A stretch of 64,000 nt of DNA from Phoronis australis. Taxonomy: Eukaryota > Phoronida > Phoronidae. Below the pieces are notes generated by a model that did not search any database, was not told the origin of the DNA, and saw nothing but the letters and a program-made list of their open reading frames with translations. Positions within the stretch are counted from its first letter, which is position 1. Every line of letters starts with the position of its first letter. The stretch is from NCBI GenBank assembly GCA_002633005.1, contig NMRA01000142.1, positions 66,272 through 130,271 of the forward strand, given 5' to 3'. A program made the position numbers and the translations under genes. Shown piece by piece: positions 33,095 through 42,819 of the stretch.

Positions 33095-36000
33095 GTAAGC
33101 CTACTCCTTTAATTATGACTCGTCGTCTGGAGATATGTTTTTTACCTCCTTATGGGTTTAACATGTGTGGATCCAAAAAGTCAAGACCCGTGGTTTATGA
33201 CGTCGCGATTTCCTGTTTAGCTAGTTAGTAGTACATCAGTAGATTTTTATGTATCCGTGTCACGTATGAAAGTTTAGTGGAGGAGAAATGTAAGAGACGT
33301 GCTTTCAAAAATGAACATTAATTCAAAGCCTGTCTATTTCAAATAATTTATCATTTGGCTTGATCGCTACTATAGAAAAATGAATAGGTGATAATGCTTA
33401 TGTTGAACTTTTACATTTCCACAGGCGAGATACAATGGTTATTTCCACTCGTATTCGTGTCCTTCCTACCTAATGACGGCCTGATATCTTACCTGTTTGC
33501 ATGCGTAAAATTTGTTGGCCTTTCAATTGCGTTATTGATTCATTCTCTCACGTTTTCGATGTTATAAATAACACTTGGAAAGTGTTACGAAATTGCCACT
33601 TTTACATATTTTTTACAAAAAAAAATACAAATTAAGCTTCGAGAAACAAGAATGGGGATATAAGATAGAGTTGGAGACTCTATCTTGAATTTTTAAAAGA
33701 AATTTGACTGGTGATCTGTTTGCGCTCCTCTCTGTTGAGCGCCACGTTTTGGCCATTTTCTGTTTTCGATTAACTAATCTCGGGCATTAATTATTAGACA
33801 ACGGTGAATATTGACTGCAAACCTTTTCACCTTATATATTGTCTAATAATTAAAATTTAAATCAATTTAACAAGTGTTGTTTCGCGGCGAAGTGATTCAT
33901 GGCAACTCAGCTTGTGGCTGGAAAGTAAAAATCGAGCACAAGTACTCGTTATTGCAACTCAGTCAAGGAAAGCAGTTTTGAGTTCGAAAACTGCGTTTGT
34001 TGTTCGAAAATCAACGAGTACGGATCCTTTTAGTCACTTTACATTTTAATAGCCAGCTAGGTCGATGTCAATTTGATGCCAACAGACCTAAATATAAGGC
34101 ACGGCGTCAATAGCCGCGCGAATTGCTGGGTAGATGCCCCTATATTTGATTCTGGTTTCGCACTAGAGTGATAAAGATAATACACTAACAGATCGAGAAA
34201 GATTCTTCTTATAATTTATTGCCAGAGTGGGCCTTTAATTTGTATTTGCCTTATCCTGGTGATGAGTCAGGTAATGGCTCTTCAGTTCTGAAGGAAGTGC
34301 GGCATATCCATTTCAAGTTACAATCATACTAAATACTATGCCTTATAAGCACACAAATTGTTTTAACAACGGACAACCAAATTTGAATAAAAAGATCCAA
34401 CAAAACGTAAATTAAATACAACAAATCAAAATAACAATATATTTTACCATCAAGTGGTATCAATATGATTTTAAGGACAACATGGCCGCCATCCAGGAAT
34501 CGTTTCTTAACTGGTGTACAGGAAACTAATGTCACACAAATAGAATAACCGGTGATTTTCGGTTTTCGATCCCGGTACAAGATTTTGCTAAAAAGCTTGC
34601 AGTTCGATTACAGAAAAGACACACATAGTAGATTTACTACATATGCTCAACTGTTTGAACTAGAGTAGTCCTATGAGATAAGCTCTTTAATGCCTGCGAA
34701 TCTTTTTATGCTTTCAGTACGGGTTCATTCATAGAGCTTTGGCTGATCTTATTGAGCAGAAATTTGGAGCTGACAAATGGAACGATATTTTGTAAGTTGA
34801 TCATACGTAGTCGTAGTATCGATGTTTAATAGATTGTAGGTTATCATACCAGGGTTGGGATCACCATAACTTGAACTGATCAAGCCGGTCACAAAACCAG
34901 TCAATGGTATTAAAATGCACCTTTATTCGGATGTTTAGTGATGACGTGTCATGGCAGTAGATGTCGCAATTCGGACCCGGAAATAAGAATAGATATGCCG
35001 TCAAACTGGGTCCAAAAATTATCAGAATGACGTTATGCTAAACATGAGTTCTAACGATGATGCGCGATTAAACACCGAAAAGGAGACTGTGTGGTTACTA
35101 GTATTAGTTTCAATCTTTAATACATCTTGTAGCACAAATGCCCGAAAAAAGTCTATGTCGTTGTACAAAAGGTGACAAAGAGTATTCTTCACTGCAGATG
35201 CTAAAGAAATCAATCTTTTTGTTGTTCTCGAGCGCCTACTCGTAGATTGACATTGCATTTACTAGTGTTTGTTTTAATTTAGCGTAGTTCAAAAGGGAAA
35301 ACGATGAATTTTAAGTGGTATGGTATAAGCAGCGGCAGAGAATATTCTTCTAAAGTTTGGATACAGGCTGTTTGGTCATGGAGCTTGTAGGAGTTATAAT
35401 ACAGACATATGTATTTTTCAGGCTGTTTAATCGCAAAAAACAGTTTACACTGAGGTTGTTCTACCACTAAGACTTAGACTGTTCACGGTTGAATTTGCCT
35501 TCGAAAGCGTCAACTACCATGCACGTTGACAGGTTGCAACATAGACTAGTACATGGAACGTCAACTCCCTATATTTTCAATGGACAAAATCTGTGATCTA
35601 AGCCGTGACGTCACTATTCACTAGCGACACCTGGCAAAATTAGCAAGTTTTATTTCCGGCAAGTACGTCGTCTGCTAATTATGGTCGGCTGTTGTGTTGT
35701 CGGATGCGAAAAGTACTCACGATACCAACAATTTTATTATTGGAAGACTTTGAACAGCGTTTCAATGCCGAAATTATTATTTTTTCGTTATACTGGACAG
35801 TAAAATAGATGCGAGAATTCCCTAACAATACAGTAACCGGAAACAGAAATTGGTAATTTAGGAGAGTGACGCCTCCTGTAGGATACTACGCAAGGAAATG
35901 TGAGAGTTGCAAATCTGTTGTCTATAATCTATGGTGTGTAACTATAGAAAAATTCCAAGTTTGACTAACTTTAGGACATCGCATCTCTAAATTGGTTTGT

Positions 36001-39000
36001 CAGATTCAAATGAAACTTTCAGTTCCTGTAATTATATGCGCTGCTGTCCTAAATGATGTTAGGATTTCTTTTTGCTGAGGGGCGGTTAAAAATTGTAACC
36101 AAAAGGATTTTTTGTAGAAAATTAGAAAGTTGCATGAGATGAAAACGAAAGGATAATATACAAAGCTGACCGTCGTTTTTTTTAGATATCATCTTGAACT
36201 GAAGTCAATAAAAAATATTTGGAAATGTTATTGGGATCATTATTTCGCAATAAATGCACCTTTCTTTTTGATATGTTTTAAGAAATACGTGATCGTGTAA
36301 TCCACAAATGGAAGATCAGTAAAAGTCAAAAATACAATTATACACCGTTTTATTTTCAGAAAAGTTAAGTTCTTTGGTTCTTTTAAATATTTAGCTAACT
36401 TCACAGACCTGTCGAAGAGGCTCCACATAACCTTGACCTTGCCCAACATGCTCACCCAGTTTTTCCTTTAGTGCAGCCCATAATTAAAGTGTGTACATGA
36501 TGATGTCACGTGTGTTTACAACAAGCTTTTGTGTGTCTAGGCTGTCGTCAGGTATTGATCTCCATGGAGGAACCTTTCTGTTGCACCGTGTGTACAGCGA
36601 CAGAGATACATTAAAACTAATTTCCGCTTCTTCAAGAATTCTGGGTAAGTACGGAGCATGATAAAAACAAGTTTGAAAATTAAAGATGTTATGAGCTGTG
36701 TATGGAAACATGTATTTGCTCGAAGTTTTTTGCACTAATATACCACGTTATTCTCTAATTAGATGAAATACGAATGAATGTTGATTATTTCGTTTAAGGT
36801 CTACCTGAAGAGGACGTCTTAGAAGCATTTGGAGATCATTTTGTAAAGTATTGTAAAGCATCCGGGTATGATCGGCTGCTCAGAGTTTTGGGAAGAAATC
36901 TTTTTGAATTCTTGAGCAACCTCGATGCGCTGCACGATCACCTGGCCACGTCATATCCGGGTATGAGGTCTCCATCCTTTCGCTGCACTATGGGCGATAA
37001 CAGCGACATCCTTCTGCATTATCACAGTCAAAGGAAAGGCCTTTACCCAATTGTAGTCGGCATCGTCAAGTACGTAGCCATAGAATTTTTTCAAACTGGC
37101 GTCGTTTTGAATGTCTTGAAAAACTACGACGACGATCACGTGATCTTTTCAATCAGACCACTGAGTACAAAGGGTAGTCTGACTAACTTCACCAGTTCGA
37201 CCAACAGGATGAAAGAAATAAGTACGAATCCTTTTGATTTGAAAATGGATATCCAGACATTCTGTGACACATTTCCTTTTCACATAGTGTTTGACAAGAA
37301 ACTGGAAATTGTACACCTGGGGAACACGCTGCGTCGGATGACCATACAAGGTAGACAGGAACGTTCGTCTACAAGACTGAACGTGCGCGACGTATTCACT
37401 ATAGTTCGCCCCGTAGTTAAATTCACCTTCGACAGTTTGGTTAGTTGTACCAACTCAGTGTTCGTGCTATCCTTGATCAAAAGGAACCCGGTAAGATTGA
37501 AAGGTCAGATGATACATCTTCGTAAGCAACGGATGATTCTTTTCATGGGGTCACCGCGAGCGGCATCAATGCAGGATCTTCAAAAGAGTGGCATCTATCC
37601 CAGTGATTTCAAGCTCCACGACACTTCAAGAGAAATAGTAGAGCTCTATCAAACGCGACCTATTGTTACGAGGTTGATGGAGCAACTGGAAGAATCTTCA
37701 AACAATCTCCGACTCTTGCAGCACAACCTACGGAAGGAGCAAGAGAAGAATGCCGACCTTCTCAACTCAATATTTCCTCCGTCAATAGTGGTGAAGCTGT
37801 GCAGCAACGTTCCTGTCGAGGCGACGGCTTACGATCCTGCAACCATACTCTTCTGCGATATAGTGGGATTCACGTCCTTGTGTGGAGATGACAAGATTGA
37901 TCCAATGGATATAGTTCAGTTTCTAAACGAATTATACTCTAAACTGGACGTCCTTTGTGATGCGAATAATCTATTTAAGGTATGAAAACATCGTTTTTGT
38001 TGTTTTTCTGTACCAACTGGTAGTAACTTAAATTGTCCAGTCACTGCACAGTGTGTCCATCTTCCAACTCTTTTCCTAGAGACGTGAATGCAGTCTAATA
38101 AAGCAAGAAAAAAATACACAAACTTACGTGGTTGCTACAGATAGTGGAATTATCGACGGCAACGTTGTGTTTTTGAGATTACCGGTCCAAGAGAAATACG
38201 AGTCCACGACTTCAGCGTTCGTTGTCTGACGCTTTGCTATAGTGGAGGCAAAAGTCAACGCGTCAAGTTGTCGATTATTTAAAACCTAAATTAACTTACA
38301 GAGTCACGGGCCTCGATTTCAATAATTCGACCGAATGAAGGAAACCCTGTCAATGGCGGAATTAGGCGATATCTAATAAAATCACAAAATAACGAATTCT
38401 GCTTTCTTATATTTCTGGTCAAAACTAGTCTATCCTAACAATTACAAATATCCCAAAATACGTTTTTCGATTGTTGGTCTATAAACTGATACTTCCACAA
38501 TTATCCAATTGTACATGTGACGTCACAAAATGTAGAAATGCATTATTTCTTAAATTTCATACTGCATTTCACCCATTACTTTACGCTAATTACAGCATCG
38601 CTATGAATTTCTGAAGAGTGGGGGAAATATGTGTCGTGATCTTCTTTATTCCCACAAGACAGCAATTTGGACAGCGGGTATTTTTTACTGGAGAAAGTGA
38701 ATTAGTCGAAATGCATTCGCCTCGACGCTGGCGATGGTATCTGTGTTCGTCATCTTCATTTTCGTTGTTAAAATCTTTCCATGACAGAGTCACCCCATTC
38801 ACTCATCACGTATACAAATCGTAGATTCGCCGATTCGGATTTGTGTAGACCAGTGACAACAAATCAAGCTATGTTTTATTTTAAACGAGTCGGAGTCGCA
38901 ACATCTCCACGCAATTAATCGTTTTAAAAATCTATCAAAGATTTGTCTTCGGGGTATTTATAATCATTAATTTACTTTTAGCGCCGTCCTAAAGAAACAT

Positions 39001-42000
39001 TTATCGTCTTGCGTCCAAAAACGAATTTTTGGAATTATTATCCTATGAGAGTTCCCTTGACCGTTACTAGCTTTGACCAGAGGTACGAAGCAATAAAATC
39101 AATTGTGTTTATGTGATTTTAATACGAATCGCCAAATCTCGCCGATGTCTGCTAGACATTCCCTGAAATACGCTTAAAATACACTGCCAGTAAGACTTAG
39201 CTTAGCCACGACACCTGTTGGATGCGACCGGGAAGATTTCAGACGCGAGTCCGCGACAGAGTTGATCTCGGAAGAAAATTACCTTTCTCGCCGACAATGT
39301 CTCTGTAATCGATTTGCATTCACTGTACGCCCAAACGGTGAACAGTGAGTATCGCGATTTTCTAACTCAATTAATCTTTGTAGAGTTTAGTTTTCTAAGC
39401 ATTTTAGTTTTAGTAGTATTGTTTCGTTGCATTACTTTAAAAGGAGAGTTTTATACAACTGGCTCTCATAGTCTTCCGTTAGTCCATGGGCGGCGCAGCA
39501 CTGAAAAAAGTGGGGGGCTAAAGCCCCCTAAGTCCCCTGTGGTGCATCGCCTATAAGACCGTGTGTGGCGTAACACTGAACTGAAAAAGTGGGGGCTATA
39601 GCCCCCCAGCCCCCTATGGGGCGCCGCCCATGTAGTCTTCTATCCTTCCGATGCGAACAAGTTGGACCTTTTGTACACAAAGAGCAAAAACAGTTAGTTT
39701 CAGATATTGGCGCAGAATAATCAATATATTTATTCCTTTGATTTAACTTTAATTAGCGTTGTCATCCTAATTGCGTATTCTGATTTCTGTGTTAAATCCG
39801 CCGTCTTTTTCATACGAAAAACACACACTGACAGAAAGTAGTCTCAATTTATTCCTTACTAAATTTGAGAGCGATTTCTGGATTATGAAGGTGCAACATT
39901 TAGTTCGTTATTGCTTGAGGTCAGGCACAACAACACGGCTTTGTCACGGTGGGATGAGCCGAGTATGACCACGAGCTACAACGAAGTAGCAGTTCTTTCC
40001 GACTCCAGAAACCAGTTCTCACTAAAGTGCGGAACGAGTTGAAGCCAGTTTTGTAGCAGCAAATGTCTTTTGCGGGATGCATGTTTACAGAAGCTATAAG
40101 GATCGAGTTTTAAGCAAATAAATTTCAAGTAAGGACTGTTCTGTATCCGTAGGTGGAGACAATCGGTGACGCCTACATGGCAGCTGGAGGAATACCCGAT
40201 TATGTTCTGGAGCACGCTGATCACGTTGTCGACATGGCAACTGGCATTAGCGAAATCACCAACTTCGTTAACTTGCCAATTTACGGGAAGCACGTGAGGG
40301 TAATTAGCTACATCTGTAATCAACTGTGCCAAGTTTTTTTTTTCTCATTTGTTATGTGTCATACTAATATTCTGGTTTCTACAAGGGCAAATGTCAAGAG
40401 AAAATTGTGCACATTTTAACTTTTTTGTATAAAATACTCTTGCTTTATTCCTGATATAAGTTTACAGTGCACTTTGGCAAGGCATCGATATTCAGTGCTA
40501 TCCATCGCCATTGATACATTGTCATGGTCGTCATCCTGCAAGTTACGGTCGCCGTGATCATCAAAATTATCCGATTTTCCTCGATGCCATATTTGATATT
40601 ACTATTACAATAACCATCATCGTCATCGTTATCATTAAAATTCTTATCGCTATCATTTTTGCTACCCTCATTATCATTATTATAAATAGTAAAGTCACTG
40701 TTATTTTTTATATCATTATGAAACTTAACATTACAATTATATGATCATTATTGCTGTAGCTGTTACCTGTCACTGAGATTGGCGAATGTTCCGGACGGAA
40801 AATAGCGTGTAAACATGGTAAACTAACAAAAAGTGAAAAGACGTTTAAAAGCTGGGATATGTTTGCCTAAAAATCATCTCTAAGCTGAGGTAGAGCAAAG
40901 AGGGAGGGGGGAGAGCTCAGCGATAATATCCAAAGGACAGACGTTCGCGACGGCCCCAAAAGACTTCGCTTCTTATCATAACCGGAAAGAGGCCCTCTGG
41001 GCCACCTCAAATTCGCCAATGAATGCTGCCTTGCCCTTCTAAGCGAGATTTTACGTTATCCTTATTTTACTTTCGCAACAATTTGCGCGCCTTCCATGTT
41101 TAATTCAGTAGAAATATTTCTAGATGAGAATTGGTGTACACTCTGGCCCTTGTATAGCCGGGATGGTAGGGAAAACCATGCTGCGTTACTGCTTATTCGG
41201 CAATTCAGTCAACGTGGCAAACGACCTGGAGAAGTTTTGTGAACCCGGAAGAGTCAACATCAGTTCATCGACGAGGAGGTACGAATGGAAACTATTTGGC
41301 TCATAGCGCGGGAAATTTCATTGATATCCAATAGGTGGTTCTTGCTCTCGAAACGGCAGAATGCTAACAATCACCATGAGGAGTTTGTGAGGTGACGGTC
41401 ATTATTTATGCCTGTGGTTCATAAGGAAAAACGTAGTTTTGCCTTTCGTGGAAAACGAACGGTTCCATGCGACAACAAGTTTTTTCGCAAATTTAGAATG
41501 TTGAATTCGAGATTGAAAGAAGTCTGTATTAGCAACGAAAAATCTGCCATCATTTCTAGTACATCTTTTTCTCCTAGATATCTCACAGACGTGTCTAAGT
41601 ACCAGTTTGTCGAAAACCTGGATGGACCTCAGTACTTGGAAAGTTGTTACTACGTTGAGCTGCTTCCAAAATTTCGTCGACGACTTTTGAACCAGTTGGA
41701 TAGTCTGGGGCTGATGGAGGACGCACTCAGTGGCACTATGCTGCTTACGTCATTACCCTACAGCTCTGTAAGTCGCAGCTGTAACCTGTGTAGTTCAAGA
41801 TTTTTTTCATACTTTCCCAAAATGTTCGTGTCTCAACCAGATCACAACTGTATTTCGGCAAAACTGCATTTCTTTCTCCGCACAACGTATAGGCCTACTC
41901 ATAGATGACAGGTAATGTGCACCACTATAAATAGCCAAACGGTTCCTAACTAAATTGCCCGTTTGCTTGCTTAAGCAAAATTTCCACAAGAAACTACACG

Positions 42001-42819
42001 GTGAATAAACAAATTTAAGCCAACCGTCCCATAATTCCGTGATTGTCGATGGCTGTAGTACGTCATAAGTATGCCATCTACACATCCGTTGCTTGACTGT
42101 CCATTTCCGTATTCGTGAAAATCTTTAATTCCCGAGTGCATCCTTGGAGTGATCATCGATCCCTACACGTGGAACCCCATGCAGAACCGTTTGGCTCCAA
42201 TAAAGACCATAAGTCGCAAGTAATTGCCTTTTACAAGTGATTTTCACTGGCCAACGCTATGATTAATTACGCTTTGGAAATTACCTCCAAGTTCTCGCTG
42301 CAGGCTTCTCAGTTATCCGAAATTATCACCAGCCAGCTCAGTCTCTGTGCTCAGGCGTGCACTGCTTCGGAGTCTGCCCCACTCTCCCCAACACGGACCA
42401 CGCAACAAACTGTAGCCAGGAAGGTAAGCGAAGAAAAAGGTGTGAAAGAAGTGTCGGCGATGGAAAGAAGACGCAAAGTGTCCTATAGGATGCCGCCAAA
42501 ACCACGCATACTCTACAGAGAAAAGACGGGTGAATGCAGAGCTGCTCAGGCCTTAGAGGAACGAGTTTGTAGTAGAGAGCGAAAGGTGGGCTTACAGCTG
42601 AAGTCTGGGGACTTAATGAACACTTTGACTTCTACTAAATTCGATGAAGTTTCGCACGTGGAAGTTGAAGCGTCATATGAGGAAGCGGCAAGGCAATCAT
42701 TGTCTCCAGAATCAGAAAAAGAGGAAGACGATTGCTCGTCAAATGCTTTTCACCCAGAGACTCAAGTGTCTTCCGACTGTGTCATTCCCATTTTCAGTTG
42801 GAATTTTAAAACGGGATGA
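33092..42819 (+). CDS. Atypical soluble guanylate cyclase (H-NOX / HNOBA / cyclase)
   Basis: Eight exons join in phase to 789 codons plus stop: 33092-33094, 34718-34791, 36541-36644, 36799-37979, 40153-40299, 41124-41278, 41578-41767 and 42304-42819. The H-NOX domain (residues 1 to about 180) keeps the haem ligand His106 (LDALHDHL, = beta1 His105), the YxSxR haem-propionate motif Tyr135-Ser137-Arg139, and Ile145, numbered like mammalian beta1. A coiled signalling helix ([20 protein letters not shown]) leads to the cyclase domain: metal ligands Asp414 (FCDIVGF) and Asp460 (VETIGDAY), guanine-selecting Glu456 and Cys526 (RYCLFGN), and Asn533. The position of the transition-state Arg holds Asp537. 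The cyclase part resembles alpha subunits while the haem part resembles beta. A tail of about 225 residues follows, with its last 171 in exon 8. It should make cGMP in response to NO or another haem ligand, as homodimer or with a partner. This is an unusual member; a beta2 or invertebrate atypical type is the likeliest class. Confidence 0.9.
33786..33853. repeat. Inverted repeat, 15-bp arms
   Basis: TTAATTATTAGACAA is answered by TTGTCTAATAATTAA about 38 bases later, in the first sGC intron. It could form a hairpin or be the remnant of a small TIR element. Confidence 0.6.
34718..34791 (+). CDS. sGC exon 2: H-NOX helix 1
   Basis: Acceptor CTTTCAG, donor GTAAGT. Encodes [20 protein letters not shown] and then WNDI, ending two bases into a Leu codon. 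Confidence 0.88.
35681..35803 (+). pseudogene. THAP-like mini-ORF in sGC intron
   Basis: A 40-codon frame [20 protein letters not shown] has the MVxCCVxGC start of THAP domains but stops early. Together with the repeat at 35864-35940 it may be a remnant of a THAP-bearing transposon. Low information content, so tentative. Confidence 0.35.
35864..35940 (+). repeat. Dispersed repeat, copy 2
   Basis: Matches window positions 1-76 on the same strand. Lies inside the sGC intron between exons 2 and 3. Confidence 0.6.
36541..36644 (+). CDS. sGC exon 3: H-NOX
   Basis: Acceptor TGTGTCTAG, donor GTAAGT. Encodes [20 protein letters not shown] and [14 protein letters not shown], aligned with the EEG.FLVR.IYDD..T..L..A...L region of beta subunits. 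Confidence 0.88.
36799..37979 (+). CDS. sGC exon 4: haem pocket, HNOBA, coiled coil, start of cyclase
   Basis: One 1181-nt exon covers residues 61-454. It includes [36 protein letters not shown], the HNOBA (PAS-like) domain, the signalling helix and [11 protein letters not shown]. The first metal Asp is in [14 protein letters not shown]. Acceptor GTTTAAG, donor GTATGA after a complete Lys codon. Confidence 0.92.
39030..39190 (+). repeat. Dispersed repeat in sGC intron, copy 1
   Basis: Shares ordered blocks with 61862-62030 on the same strand, such as TAGCTTTGACCAGAG, ATTGCCAA-like text, CTGCTAGACATTCCCTGAAAT versus CTGCCAGACATTCTCCGAAAT. No coding content is recognised. Confidence 0.6.
39480..39637. 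mobile_element. MITE, 148 bp, perfect 12-bp TIRs
   Basis: The element at 39485-39632 starts CATGGGCGGCGC and ends GCGCCGCCCATG. TAGTC flanks it on both sides (39480-39484, 39633-39637), which fits a 5-bp target duplication. The inside holds two related blocks, each CTGAAAAA..GTGGGGGCT with a CCCCC tract, so it is itself partly duplicated. It lies in the sGC intron before exon 5. Confidence 0.8.
40153..40299 (+). CDS. sGC exon 5: cyclase, second metal ligand
   Basis: Encodes [20 protein letters not shown] through LPIYGKHVR: Glu456 (guanine recognition) and Asp460 (metal). Acceptor ATCCGTAG, donor GTAATT; 49 codons, phase 0 at both ends. Confidence 0.92.
40590..40745. repeat. Trinucleotide-rich simple sequence (ATC/ATT)
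   Basis: Degenerate ATC, ATT and ATA triplets in the intron between sGC exons 5 and 6. It produces a meaningless Ile-rich open frame. Confidence 0.7.
41124..41278 (+). CDS. sGC exon 6: cyclase active-site C-terminal half
   Basis: Encodes [20 protein letters not shown] and [18 protein letters not shown]. Cys526 selects guanine, Asn533 is the catalytic Asn. Asp537 stands where active cyclases have Arg and alpha1 has Lys. Acceptor TTTCTAG, donor GTACGA, ending two bases into an Arg codon. Confidence 0.92.
41578..41767 (+). CDS. sGC exon 7: end of cyclase domain and tail
   Basis: Acceptor TCTCCTAG, donor GTAAGT. Encodes [20 protein letters not shown] and a basic stretch [16 protein letters not shown]. 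The frame is also open upstream of the acceptor, so the splice site rests on phase and on the pyrimidine tract. Confidence 0.75.
42304..42819 (+). CDS. sGC exon 8: low-complexity C-terminal tail
   Basis: Acceptor CGCTGCAG at 42303 keeps phase 0. It gives 171 residues rich in Ser, Glu, Lys and Arg ([33 protein letters not shown]), then TGA. No domain is recognised. Long tails occur in atypical invertebrate sGCs but not in beta1. Assignment as last exon is supported by phase, not by homology. Confidence 0.6.
   Translation, partial: ASQLSEIITSQLSLCAQACTASESAPLSPTRTTQQTVARKVSEEKGVKEVSAMERRRKVSYRMPPKPRILYREKTGECRAAQALEERVCSRERKVGLQLKSGDLMNTLTSTKFDEVSHVEVEASYEEAARQSLSPESEKEEDDCSSNAFHPETQVSSDCVIPIFSWNFKTG

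Noticed and set aside
40511-40744. Ile-rich open frame
   Set aside because: Encoded by a degenerate ATC/ATT simple repeat inside an sGC intron.
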